From NCBI RefSeq assembly GCF_020177055.1, contig NZ_JAIQXT010000006.1, forward strand, positions 62,001 to 126,000: a stretch of 64,000 nt of DNA. The letters are read 5' to 3'. The position numbers and the translations under genes are program-made. How positions within the stretch are numbered: the stretch's first letter is position 1; the number at the start of each line of letters is the position of its first letter. This stretch comes from Sphingomonas sp. R647. GTDB taxonomy: Bacteria > Pseudomonadota > Alphaproteobacteria > Sphingomonadales > Sphingomonadaceae. Positions 1 to 8,305 of the stretch are shown piece after piece. Below the pieces are notes generated by a model that did no database searches, was not told the DNA's origin, and saw only the letters and a program-made list of their open reading frames with translations.

Positions 1-618
1 GGTGCCGCGCCAGCCCCACGCGCCCTCCCCGGTGATCTTGTCCTGATAGGGATTGAAGTTCGCCTTGCCTTCAAGCTGGATCTGGCGGCGGCCATAATCG
101 AGCGGGCGACGCGTCTCCATTTCGATCAGGCCGGCGACGCCGCCCTCGATCAGATTGGCCTGTTGCGTCTTGTAGATTTTGATCGCGTTGAACAGCTCCG
201 ACGGGAACTGGCCGAAATTGACCGCGCGGTCGCCCGAGCCGTTGGTCGCCTCACGCCCGTTGAACGTGGTCAGGCTGAGGCCCGAGCCGAGGCCGCGGAT
301 CGACACTTCGGTCGGGCCGTAATTGGCGCGGTCGATCGTCGCGCCGGTGATCGTCGCGATCACCTCGCCCACCGATTGGCCGGGAAGCTCGCCGATCTCC
401 TTGGACGACACGGTATCGATGATCGTGTCCGACTGACGCTTTGCCTGGATCGAGGTCTGGATGGTCTCGCGAATGCCGGTGACGATGACCTCGTCTTCCG
501 CGGTCGCGTCCTCCTGAGCCAGTGCGGGCGCCGCGACCAGCAGTGGCACGGCAGCTCCGGCGAGCAAGATGGTGCGGAATGCGCGCGACGTGCGCGCAGC
601 GTTATCGAGCATGGCCAT
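1..618 (-). CDS. TonB-dependent receptor, N-terminal part (cut by window edge)
   Basis: Only the first 206 codons are present; the gene runs off position 1. ATG at 618 follows GGGGAGG about 7 nt upstream. Residues 1-35 are a signal peptide ending ALAQ, then a TonB-box-like DEVIVTG (about 42-48) and a plug domain containing the sphingomonad/Caulobacter signature around SIQAKRQSD and the ELPGQSVGE motif. It should sit in the outer membrane and import an oligosaccharide. It lies downstream of, and in the same direction as, the alginate-type lyase operon and has its own copy of that operon's operator (707-740), so it is probably the oligo-alginate importer. The substrate is inferred from context only. 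Confidence 0.9.
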   Translation of the reverse strand, partial: MAMLDNAARTSRAFRTILLAGAAVPLLVAAPALAQEDATAEDEVIVTGIRETIQTSIQAKRQSDTIIDTVSSKEIGELPGQSVGEVIATITGATIDRANYGPTEVSIRGLGSGLSLTTFNGREATNGSGDRAVNFGQFPSELFNAIKIYKTQQANLIEGGVAGLIEMETRRPLDYGRRQIQLEGKANFNPYQDKITGEGAWGWRGT

Positions 619-676
619 CGGCCGTCCTCCCCAAAGGTTGTTTTATGGCCGCATTGGTCGCCCGCTTAGGCGATTA

Positions 677-740
677 TGTCAACCGATTATTTAGTCCTGT
701 TTTAGTAATTGGTCCTACCAATTGGTCAGGGCACCAATTG
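677..740 (-). promoter_or_regulatory. Operator cluster (AATTGGT/ACCAATT half-sites) upstream of the TonB receptor
   Basis: A perfect inverted repeat AATTGGT-CCT-ACCAATT spans 707-723. Two more half-sites follow at 720-726 and 733-739, the last inside the end of the upstream CE12 gene. TGGT-N3-ACCA fits the TNGTNNNACNA consensus of FadR-subfamily GntR regulators. A TTGACA hexamer for the minus strand lies at 682-677. The string is nearly repeated at 8001-8020. Confidence 0.65.
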
Positions 741-1589
741 CGAACCTAGCGCCGGAACCGCGCGGGCAAGGTCGTCGGCGATCAGGCGCGCGAAGACCCC
801 GGCCCCGGTCTCGCCGAGATGGGTATAGTCGAACTTGCGCGTGTGCTGGCCGCGTGCGCCGCCGGGGCGGGTGGGCAGATCCGGCTCGCGCGCTTCTTCG
901 GTCGAACGCTGTTTGAGGGTAGTGCCGGCCTTGGCGGCGGCGCGCTCCTCGGCGGTCGGTTCGGCCTGGGCGAGTGCCATCGAGTCTTCCGCCCCCAGCT
1001 TCTGCACCACGGCGGCGCTGCGGCGGTTGAGGTCGACCAGAGGCGTCTTGGTCGCAGCGGCGACCTTGCGCACCTCTTCCGACCATTCGTCGAGCGTGTT
1101 GTCGAGCTTGCCGTTCTTGAACACGCGGCGCGTCAGCGGGGTGACGAGCACGGGGATTGCGCCGGCCGCGCGAACTTCCTCCACCATTTTGGTCAGGTTC
1201 GCGGGGAATTCGGTGGTGCGATCGGTCCAGCGCTCAGACGCGCTCGACTGGTCGTTATGGCCGAACTGGATCAGGACATAGGTGGCGCGGTAGCCCGGCA
1301 CCTTGGCCTCGGCCAGCGCGATGTCCCAGCCGCCTTCCTGGCGGTAGCTGCGGGTCGAGCGCCCGCCGCGCCCGGCATTGAGGCACGCGACCGAGGATTT
1401 GACGTGGCGCGCGCAGAAGATCGACGCCCAGCCGCTCGCCACCGCCATCGTCGAATCGCCGACCAGCACGATCTTGTACGGCTGAAGCGGCGGCGCGTCG
1501 GTGCGTTCCTTCGTTTGCGCCTGAGCGGCGGCGGGAAGCAGCGCGAGTGCGGCGGCGACAAGGGCGGCGGTGGCGATCGTGCGGGTCAT
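726..1589 (-). CDS. SGNH/GDSL acetylesterase, CE12 type (rhamnogalacturonan acetylesterase-like)
   Basis: A 287-residue secreted hydrolase with a signal peptide of about 25 residues (cleavage near AAQAQ). SGNH blocks are all visible: GDST at 44-47 with nucleophile Ser46, the NAGRGG block near 71-76, GHND at about 110-113, and a C-terminal D-x-T-H. This is the layout of CE12 pectin/rhamnogalacturonan acetylesterases. The ATG at 1589 overlaps the stop of the SDR gene (ATGA). It is last in the lyase operon. With alginate lyases as partners, removal of O-acetyl groups from bacterial mannuronate is a plausible role, but pectin-type substrates cannot be excluded. Confidence 0.82.
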   Translation of the reverse strand: MTRTIATAALVAAALALLPAAAQAQTKERTDAPPLQPYKIVLVGDSTMAVASGWASIFCARHVKSSVACLNAGRGGRSTRSYRQEGGWDIALAEAKVPGYRATYVLIQFGHNDQSSASERWTDRTTEFPANLTKMVEEVRAAGAIPVLVTPLTRRVFKNGKLDNTLDEWSEEVRKVAAATKTPLVDLNRRSAAVVQKLGAEDSMALAQAEPTAEERAAAKAGTTLKQRSTEEAREPDLPTRPGGARGQHTRKFDYTHLGETGAGVFARLIADDLARAVPALGSQLVP

Positions 1590-2338
1590 GAGAAGGCGAG
1601 CCCCCCGTTGATGTCCATGTTGAGTCCGGTGAGGAACGCGGCGTCCTCCGAGGCAAGGAACGCGACGGCAGCGGCGACCTCGTCCGGATGGCCTTCGCGG
1701 CGCAGCGGGGTGTTGCCGGCGGTGGCGGCGCGACCCTCGGGCTTGGAGAAGGTGTCGTGGAAGCTGGTGCCGATCAAGCCCGGGCACAGCGCGTTAACGC
1801 GGATGCCCTGCGGACCCAGTTCCTTCGCCCAGCTGCGCGTCAGCGTGGTCATGGCGCCCTTCGACGCGGCATAGATGCTCGCACCCGGCCCGCCGCCGTC
1901 GCGTGCGGCCTGCGACGACAGGTTGACGATCGCCGACCCCTTGGCGAGGTGCGGGAGCGCGGCCTTGGTGACGAGGAAGGCGGACTTGAAATTGAGGTCC
2001 ATGACCGTGTCGAAGAACGCTTCGTCCATGTCGGCCAGCGTCTTGCGCGCAACCATGCCGCCGGCGCAGTTGACCAGCACGTCGATCGTGCCGCCGCCGA
2101 AGTCCGCCGCTGCGGCGATCAGGCCAGCGACCTCGCCGGACTTGGTCACGTCGGCGCGGTGGAGCAAAGCGGTGCCGCCTGCGGCCTCGACCGCCGCCAG
2201 CGTATCCTGCGCCGCTGCTTCGTCGCTGCGATAGTTGATGACGACCTTTGCGCCCTCTGCTGCGAAGCGCAGCGAGATCGAGCGGCCGATGTCGCGTCCA
2301 CCGCCGGTGACGATGACGAGGTTATCCTTGAAACGCAT
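1586..2338 (-). CDS. SDR-family oxidoreductase, probable DEH (4-deoxy-hexoseulose uronate) reductase
   Basis: A 250-residue classical short-chain dehydrogenase. The NAD(P)-binding TGGGRDIG is at 11-18, NCAG near 90-93, catalytic Ser near 141, and the YAASK active site at 156-160. In alginate catabolism, unsaturated monouronate rearranges to DEH, which an SDR reduces to 2-keto-3-deoxygluconate. Its position between the uronate importer and the deacetylase, downstream of PL6 and PL17 lyases, fits that step. The start abuts the MFS stop (TAA followed directly by ATG). The enzyme class is clear; the substrate is inferred. KDG kinase and aldolase are not in the window. Confidence 0.85.
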   Translation of the reverse strand: MRFKDNLVIVTGGGRDIGRSISLRFAAEGAKVVINYRSDEAAAQDTLAAVEAAGGTALLHRADVTKSGEVAGLIAAAADFGGGTIDVLVNCAGGMVARKTLADMDEAFFDTVMDLNFKSAFLVTKAALPHLAKGSAIVNLSSQAARDGGGPGASIYAASKGAMTTLTRSWAKELGPQGIRVNALCPGLIGTSFHDTFSKPEGRAATAGNTPLRREGHPDEVAAAVAFLASEDAAFLTGLNMDINGGLAFS

Positions 2339-3616
2339 TTATGCCCCTTGGTCTTGAGTGTCAGATTGAACGGGCTCGATGCGCCCGCCGATGAAGATGC
2401 AGATCAGCGACAGCGGTACGAGCGCGGCGCCGAGGATGAAGATCGGTGCGAAGCTGACCTTGGTCATCGCCGGCACCAGCCAGGTGGTGATCAGCGTGCC
2501 GGCGACTGCCGCCGTGCCGCTGATGCCCGCAAGCGAGCCGACCGCGCCGCCGCCGAACCAGTCGCTGGGAAGCGTCTGGATATTGTTGATCGCGACCTGG
2601 AAGCCGAACAGGATCGCGGCGATCAGCAGCACTGCATAGAGCGGCGTCGCGGCGGTGGCGGTGAGCAGCAATGCTGGCAGCATGATGATGCAGCCCAATG
2701 CGATCACGCTCTTGCGCGCCTTGTCCGTGCTCCAGCCGCGCCGGATCAGCTTGCCCGACAGCCAGCCGCCCGAGAGCGAGCCCGCCATCGCGCCGACGAA
2801 CGGCACCCAGGCGAACATGCCGATCTGCTTGACGTCGAAGCCGAAACTTTCGTTGAGGTAGATCGGCAGCCACGAGACGAACAGCCACCAGATCGGGTCG
2901 AGGAAGAAGCGGCCCGACATCACCGCCCATGCCTGACGATGGCGCAACAGCTGGCCCATCGTGGGTGCGTAGCCGGCAGCCTTTGGTCCGCCCGCCGCCT
3001 CGTTCGCGCCGAGGATATGCTCGCGCTCGGCCTTGCTGAGCCAAGGGTGGGCGTCGGGGTCGGATTTGTACACCCAGATCCACGGCAGCAGCCACAGGAA
3101 GCCGAAGATGCCGATGATGACGAAGGTCGTGCGCCAGCCGACGAACCCGAACAGGATCGCGATCAGCGGCGCCGAGACGATCGCACCGAGCGAGGCGCCA
3201 GCGTTGAAAATCCCCTGCGCAAAGGCGCGTTCGGAGCGCGGGAACCAGGTGGCATTGGCCTTGGCTGCACCGGGCCAGTTGCCTGCCTCGCTCACCCCGA
3301 GCGCGGCGCGCAGCAGGCCGAGGACGAGCATCGAGCGGACGAGGCTGTGCGCGGCGATCGAGATCGACCAGACCACGATCGAGATGGCGAAGCCCATGCG
3401 CGTGCCGACCACGTCGAAAATCTTGCCGAAGATCGATTGGCCAAGCGCGTAGAAGACCATGAAGATGGTCACCAGCAGCGCGTAATCTTCCTTGTCGGCC
3501 CCGATGTCCTTCGCGACTTCGGGCCACATCACCGCAAGCGCGTTGCGGTCGATGTAATTGATGACCGTCGCGATCGCGATCAGGCCGATGATCCACCAGC
3601 GGAACCCGGATTTCAT
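2339..3616 (-). CDS. MFS transporter, hexuronate (ExuT/ACS) type
   Basis: A 425-residue major facilitator protein with about 12 hydrophobic segments. The first helix carries NYIDRNALAV, the signature of the anion:cation symporter branch that includes the ExuT hexuronate carriers, followed by a loop rich in K and D. It should import unsaturated monouronate or DEH across the inner membrane after periplasmic depolymerisation. The ATG at 3616 overlaps the PL17 stop (ATGA), so translation is probably coupled. An earlier in-frame start exists upstream but would run through the PL17 gene and has no family support. Confidence 0.88.
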   Translation of the reverse strand: MKSGFRWWIIGLIAIATVINYIDRNALAVMWPEVAKDIGADKEDYALLVTIFMVFYALGQSIFGKIFDVVGTRMGFAISIVVWSISIAAHSLVRSMLVLGLLRAALGVSEAGNWPGAAKANATWFPRSERAFAQGIFNAGASLGAIVSAPLIAILFGFVGWRTTFVIIGIFGFLWLLPWIWVYKSDPDAHPWLSKAEREHILGANEAAGGPKAAGYAPTMGQLLRHRQAWAVMSGRFFLDPIWWLFVSWLPIYLNESFGFDVKQIGMFAWVPFVGAMAGSLSGGWLSGKLIRRGWSTDKARKSVIALGCIIMLPALLLTATAATPLYAVLLIAAILFGFQVAINNIQTLPSDWFGGGAVGSLAGISGTAAVAGTLITTWLVPAMTKVSFAPIFILGAALVPLSLICIFIGGRIEPVQSDTQDQGA

Positions 3617-5790
3617 TTGCTCTCTCCGTCGAAGCGCCCGACCGGGCCGCTCCAGTCGAGCTTGCGCCCGTTCACGGTGACGCTGTGCGCCTTGCCCGCG
3701 GTCGTATCGGTGGCGATGGCGATCAGGATCGTCTTGCCGCCGGTCAGGGTGATCGTGGCGACACGCGCGCCGGCAGTTTCGGTGAGGGACAGGCCGGCCA
3801 CGCCGCTGCGGCTGCCGGTCGTCGTCTCCGTCGCGGCGTCGTAGCGGCCGTGCGGTTCGACCAGGCTTAGGAAGGCTGCGTCCCCTGCCCCGCTCAGCCG
3901 CTGGATCAGCACCGGTTCGCGGCGCAGGTTGAAGCGCGGGTCGTTCGCGCCGCTTTCGGCGACGATCAGCTGCGCGCCGGGCGTCGCAATGCGGTAGCTG
4001 TAGAAACGGCCCTGATTGATCCAGGTGACGCGGCCCTGCCCGTTCGCGAGCGGCCCGGTCGCATCGACCCACAGATGCTGATAGCCATTGGCCGTGCCCA
4101 GCACCGGGCGGGTCGCAACGTTCGAGGCGAGCTTGACGTCGGTATCGATGATGTGGCCGGCGAAGTGCAGCGGCAGGTCGTAGGTCGCCTTGCCCGCATT
4201 CTTCACCGTCATCAGATCGAGGACGAGCGGGGCGTTCTTGCCCATGTCGACCTGCACCAGCGCGCGGCGGAAGGTGATGCCGGGATAAGCGCCCGCCATC
4301 TCGCCGATGCTGAAGCGCAGCGGGCCTTCGCCGACGAAGGCCAGTTGGGTCGGCGCGATCTCCTCGGCGGGCTTGAGCTGGGCACCGAAATGGCTGGTTT
4401 CGTTGACGACCAGCGTATTGTGCGCGACGGTCTGTTTCGCCCAGCTTTCGTTTTCGAGAAGGTAGCGGCCGCCCTCCTTCGCCTCGATATTGAGGAAGCG
4501 GGCGGCGCCATAATCGGTCACCACCGCCTGGCCATTGTCGTAGAGCAGCCAGTTGAGCTTGTCGAAATGGCCATGGCCCATGCCCTGAGCCGTGTTCTTG
4601 GCGACGATCACCTGCGCGTTGTCCTGTGGACCGGAGCGCAGGATGGCGAGCGCGCCGTCGCGGCCCTGTGGCCCATCGCGCAGCAGGGTCGAGGCGAAGG
4701 CGAAGGGCTTTGCCTTACCGCCGGCGATGTCGCGCGCGACGGCGAAGCCCTCGGGCGAGAGCGCGACCTTGCCCTGCCATTGCGCGATGCCGAGCAGGCC
4801 GGGATCCTGGGTCGCGGCATAGCCGATGGCGACGCCCTGATAGAGCTCCTCGGTCCTGAGGCTCTTGTCCGGCATCGCGTCGTTGATCGGGAAGAAATAG
4901 CCGCCGTAGCTGGTCTGGATCGCGGTGCGGATCGCCTTGAGGACGATGCCGTCGCGATAGGCGAAGATCTTACGGCCCGGCTCGTTCGCTTCGATCGCCT
5001 GTGCGAACACGACGAAGGGCTGGAGGGCGTAGCGCTGATAATAGGGCCCTTCGGCATAATAGCCGTCGGGGGAGAAGAGCAGGTCGAGCTGGCGCAGAAA
5101 GCCGACCTTGCCCGAGCGGTCGCTGCCCTTCAGCGCCTGTTCGACCAGCACGGAATCACGCAGGACATAGCCGGCCATGCCGACCCCGGCATTGGCCCAG
5201 GTCGAATGGTTGTGGATGCGATCGAACGTCCGCTTCTCGCTGGTCAGGAACGCGGCCATGCGGCGGAAGACGGAGTCGTCGATCGTCTTGCGCTCGGCAG
5301 CGGTGAGGTCGGCGCGAACGGCGTCATAGCCCTGGATCGCGTGGACCAGCCACACGCTGTCATTGAGGCTCTGCCAGAACAGCCGGCCGGGCACCTGATC
5401 CGATGCGGCGGGATGGTTGGCGAGGGTGGGATAGAGCTTGGCATAAGCGAGCAGCAGGTCGCGGACATAGTCGGCATATTTGCGCTCACCGGTCAGGCGG
5501 TAGAGTGCGCCCGCCTGCTGGATCAGCTTGTAGTTCGCCTTGTGCCGCTCATGCGTCGGCCCGCCGCCGCGATCCTTGGGCACCGGCACATCGATCCCGA
5601 CGCGGATGCCGGCATCGACCGATTTGCGCGCGGCGGCGAGTTCGCGGGCGAACAGCGGGGCGCTTTGCGCTCCCTCGGCCATGGTGCGATAGGCGTCGAG
5701 GCTGGTGAGGACCGGCGCGGTCGCGGTGTCCTGCGCGAAAGCGGGCGCGGCGCTGGCGAGGAGCAGTGCGGCGAGGGTCGTGCGGATCAT
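3613..5790 (-). CDS. PL17 exolytic oligoalginate lyase (heparinase II/III-like)
   Basis: 725 residues with a signal peptide of about 20 residues, an alpha/alpha-toroid domain and a C-terminal beta-sandwich (heparinase II/III C-terminal fold). The PL17 catalytic layout is visible: Asn194-His195 in RIHNHSTW, the GPYYQRY segment with the presumed catalytic Tyr at about 251, and GHGHFDK near 405-411. PL17 enzymes release unsaturated monouronate from alginate oligomers, which then becomes DEH. The length matches the family. The ATG overlaps the PL6 stop (ATGA). It should act in the periplasm on the products of the upstream PL6 enzyme. Confidence 0.92.
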   Translation of the reverse strand: MIRTTLAALLLASAAPAFAQDTATAPVLTSLDAYRTMAEGAQSAPLFARELAAARKSVDAGIRVGIDVPVPKDRGGGPTHERHKANYKLIQQAGALYRLTGERKYADYVRDLLLAYAKLYPTLANHPAASDQVPGRLFWQSLNDSVWLVHAIQGYDAVRADLTAAERKTIDDSVFRRMAAFLTSEKRTFDRIHNHSTWANAGVGMAGYVLRDSVLVEQALKGSDRSGKVGFLRQLDLLFSPDGYYAEGPYYQRYALQPFVVFAQAIEANEPGRKIFAYRDGIVLKAIRTAIQTSYGGYFFPINDAMPDKSLRTEELYQGVAIGYAATQDPGLLGIAQWQGKVALSPEGFAVARDIAGGKAKPFAFASTLLRDGPQGRDGALAILRSGPQDNAQVIVAKNTAQGMGHGHFDKLNWLLYDNGQAVVTDYGAARFLNIEAKEGGRYLLENESWAKQTVAHNTLVVNETSHFGAQLKPAEEIAPTQLAFVGEGPLRFSIGEMAGAYPGITFRRALVQVDMGKNAPLVLDLMTVKNAGKATYDLPLHFAGHIIDTDVKLASNVATRPVLGTANGYQHLWVDATGPLANGQGRVTWINQGRFYSYRIATPGAQLIVAESGANDPRFNLRREPVLIQRLSGAGDAAFLSLVEPHGRYDAATETTTGSRSGVAGLSLTETAGARVATITLTGGKTILIAIATDTTAGKAHSVTVNGRKLDWSGPVGRFDGESK

Positions 5791-7970
5791 CGCAGCGCCT
5801 CCATCTGATTGTCGGCAAGCACGATGTCGGGCGTCCCCTGCGGATACAGGCGGGTGATCGCCGGTTCGGGCGTCGCGGCGAAGACATTCGCGGTGATGCG
5901 GATTACCGGCGCGCCGACGCTGTTGGCGATGGCGATGCCGCCTGCCCGATCGAAGCGGTTGCCGGTGATCGCGACAGTCTGAACGCCCGAGAGGCGCACC
6001 GCGCCGCCACCGACGACGCGATTGCCGGTCATCGCGAACCACGGGCCGAAGGTGCTTTCATCGGTGCCGAGCCGCGCGACATCGGCGATGGTCGCGACAT
6101 CGGTGAAGTCGCTGTCGGCGATGGTGATGCGCTCGGCGCTGTACAGCCCCTTGCTTCCGGTTTCGGCGGCGGCGGCGACGACTGCGCCGGAGACCTTCGC
6201 GAAGGTCGAGCGGCGGATTGCGATGTCCTCGGCAAAGGTGCCGGGGGTGGTGGCGATCACATCGGCGGCGTCACGCACCGCCACGTCGGACAGGCTGACG
6301 CGATAGTTCAAAATGCTCACCGACTGCGGCGCACGAATGAGGGCGGCGCGCGCCGCAGTCGGTGAGGCAGCGGCGCCGGAGAGGGTGACGCCGCTGAGGT
6401 GAAGGCTGCCGCCGGGGGTGAGCTGGAACAGGGTCGGCGCCGCGCTTTCGATGATCGCAGCGCGCGGGCCGGTGAGCGTCAGGCTGTGCCCGACCGCGAT
6501 CGGCGCGGTGACGCGGTGGGTGCCGGGGGCGACGCGGATCGTGTCGCCGGGGGCCGACTGCGCCACCGCCTGTGCCAGTGCGCCGGGGGCGGCGTCGAGC
6601 GTGCGGCCGGTGCTGGCGGGGGCGTCCTTGGGATACCAGGACGGGCCGGCATCCTCGCGCTTGAGCATCACCAGGTCGCGCGGTGCGCCGGTGGCGGCGA
6701 GCGCGGGGTCGGCGGGATAGAGCAGGCCGTTGGCGGCGCGGACCAGCTTGAGGTCGGCCTGTACGAAGCCGGTCAGGCCCTTGGGCGGCGGCCCGGACTG
6801 GACGTTGCCGGCCATGGCGATGCCCGCTGCGTCGCCCTCGACCCGGACGATGTCCTTGCCCGATGCGGTGTAGATCAGGTTGCTGGTGAAGCGGCTGGAG
6901 ACCGGCGGCGCGCTGCGTTCGGCGTCCGCGCCCGCGCCGAAGGTGATGCGCGCGGCATCGATGATCGTGTTGCGCTCGATCACCGCATTGGCGACCTGAT
7001 GATAGCGGTTGACCGTCGAATTGGGTACGCCGTTCATCACCGCGATCGCGCTGAGGAATGAGGTGCCGGTGACATTCTCGAGATAATTGTGCCGCACGAT
7101 CTGGTCGCGGTTGATCACCCGGATGCCCCCGGTCGAAGCCTTGCCGCGCCCGAGGAAGATGTTGCGCTCGACCAGATTGCCGTTGCCGTGGCGCAGGACG
7201 ATCGCGCCCTGCGATTCGACCACCATGTTGCCACGGATGACGTTGCCGCCCGATTTGACCGAGACGATCTCGACCTCGCCATCGCAGCCTTCGAACCAGT
7301 TATTCTCGACGATCGATTTGGAGTCGCTCAGCGATTCGTCGCTGGTACCGATGCGGATCGTCTCGCCGCCGTTCGAGCCGAGCGGCGGGCGCGGGCCGAA
7401 GAAGTTATGGTCGATGCGCGCGCGGTTTTCGCCCGGCTGGCCCTTGGGACGGATCACCGCGAGGGTGACGCCGCCATTGCCCTTGCCCGCGAACCAGCTG
7501 TGGTCGACGCGGTTATCGGTGCCATAGATCGCGACCCAGTGATCCTCGGCGCGGCGATCGGGGTTGGTGAAGCGGTCGACGACGATGCCGGTGAGGCGGG
7601 TGTGCGATGCAGGCGTCTTTGAATCGCGGCGGAACGCGATCAGCTCCTTGGTCGGCGAGAAGCCGTCGCGGAAGACGAGGTTGGAGACGACCAGATGCTC
7701 GCCGCCGATGCGCAGGTTGGACTGACCCGAAAGGATCACCCCGCCCGGCGTCTGCGCGGTCAGTGTGATCGGCTTCTCCGCGGTGCCGCGCCCGGTGAAG
7801 ATGATCTGGAAATCGCGCCACACGCCGTCGCGCAGGATGATGCGGTCGCCGGGCTTCGCTTTCTTGACGGCAGCGGCATAGGCGGCAGGATCGGCGACCA
7901 GATGGTCGGCGGCGAAAGCGGGCACAGGCGCGGCCAGCACCGCACAGGCAATGAGCGCCGCAATCCGCAT
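5787..7970 (-). CDS. PL6 polysaccharide lyase (alginate lyase / chondroitinase B family)
   Basis: 727 residues: a signal peptide (1-21), an N-terminal right-handed beta-helix with the PL6 catalytic region, and a second beta-helix from about residue 430, as in two-domain PL6 alginate lyases. Visible residues are the Ca-binding-type SNGGETIRIG near 199-208, the presumed catalytic Lys239 in VSVKSGGN and Arg260 in VLRHGNGN. It is first in a five-gene operon with PL17, an MFS importer and a reductase, which points to alginate rather than dermatan sulfate: there is no sulfatase nearby. The ATG at 7970 lies about 30 bp downstream of the palindromic operator. Confidence 0.92.
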   Translation of the reverse strand: MRIAALIACAVLAAPVPAFAADHLVADPAAYAAAVKKAKPGDRIILRDGVWRDFQIIFTGRGTAEKPITLTAQTPGGVILSGQSNLRIGGEHLVVSNLVFRDGFSPTKELIAFRRDSKTPASHTRLTGIVVDRFTNPDRRAEDHWVAIYGTDNRVDHSWFAGKGNGGVTLAVIRPKGQPGENRARIDHNFFGPRPPLGSNGGETIRIGTSDESLSDSKSIVENNWFEGCDGEVEIVSVKSGGNVIRGNMVVESQGAIVLRHGNGNLVERNIFLGRGKASTGGIRVINRDQIVRHNYLENVTGTSFLSAIAVMNGVPNSTVNRYHQVANAVIERNTIIDAARITFGAGADAERSAPPVSSRFTSNLIYTASGKDIVRVEGDAAGIAMAGNVQSGPPPKGLTGFVQADLKLVRAANGLLYPADPALAATGAPRDLVMLKREDAGPSWYPKDAPASTGRTLDAAPGALAQAVAQSAPGDTIRVAPGTHRVTAPIAVGHSLTLTGPRAAIIESAAPTLFQLTPGGSLHLSGVTLSGAAASPTAARAALIRAPQSVSILNYRVSLSDVAVRDAADVIATTPGTFAEDIAIRRSTFAKVSGAVVAAAAETGSKGLYSAERITIADSDFTDVATIADVARLGTDESTFGPWFAMTGNRVVGGGAVRLSGVQTVAITGNRFDRAGGIAIANSVGAPVIRITANVFAATPEPAITRLYPQGTPDIVLADNQMEALR

Positions 7971-7991
7971 CCCGATCCCCTCAATCTGTTC

Positions 7992-8020
7992 TCTATACCC
8001 ATTGGACTAACCAATTGGTC
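7992..8020 (-). promoter_or_regulatory. Operator and -10 element of the alginate-type operon
   Basis: ATTGG-ACTAA-CCAAT at 8001-8015, extended by TTGGTC to 8020, matches the site at 708-727 at 17 of 20 positions. On the minus strand a TATAGA -10-like hexamer (7997-7992) lies directly downstream, so the palindrome covers the -35 region. That placement suits a repressor released by a uronate intermediate. Confidence 0.65.
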
Positions 8021-8075
8021 GGAACACTTCAAGGGGCCTTCATACCATTTTGCCGCAAAGCTGGTCCGGCGGGGT

Positions 8076-8243
8076 TCAGCCGCGCTCGACGATGCCCAGC
8101 GTCAGCCGTTCCCCCGCCGCCACCCGTTCGTAGCGTTCGGCCATCGCCCGATGTGCGGCGCGCACCGCCGGGTCGCTGGCTGCGGCCGCGCGGGCGCGCT
8201 CCTCGCTGGCGCGGGTGCGATAATAGTCGAGATCGGGGTCCAT
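8076..8243 (-). CDS. Small conserved-type hypothetical protein (55 aa)
   Basis: The sequence begins MDPDLDYYRTRASEERARAA, is strongly charged and alanine-rich, and is predicted to be helical with no signal peptide. Two things support coding: an ideal AGGAGG ribosome site 6 nt before the ATG, and an acidic/arginine composition unlike random GC-rich translation. I recall similar short proteins in sphingomonads but cannot name a function. It lies between the alginate-type operon and a Crp/Fnr gene, all on the same strand. The Shine-Dalgarno sequence is inside a 19-bp palindrome (8250-8268). Confidence 0.72.
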   Translation of the reverse strand: MDPDLDYYRTRASEERARAAAASDPAVRAAHRAMAERYERVAAGERLTLGIVERG

Positions 8244-8249
8244 CTGTAT

Positions 8250-8268
8250 CCTCCTGCGTCGCAGGAGG
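8250..8268 (-). promoter_or_regulatory. Palindrome overlapping the ribosome site of the 55-aa gene
   Basis: CCTCCTGCG-T-CGCAGGAGG is a perfect 9-bp inverted repeat. In the transcript, at least 7 bp could pair across a 5-nt loop and bury the AGGAGG site. It could also be a protein-binding site. Confidence 0.5.
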
Positions 8269-8305
8269 CGTTAGCGCGTCGCGCGCGATCACCGGCTAAC
8301 CCGTG

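Noticed and set aside
1688..3844. Long plus-strand open frame across the SDR and MFS genes
   Set aside because: It lies antisense to two well-supported genes; its translation is rich in Arg/Ala/Asp/Gln without family motifs, as expected of the opposite strand in high-GC DNA.
5787..7970. PL6 enzyme as a chondroitinase B in a glycosaminoglycan locus
   Set aside because: There is no sulfatase or GAG-type hydrolase, and PL17, an ExuT-type carrier and an SDR reductase fit alginate much better.
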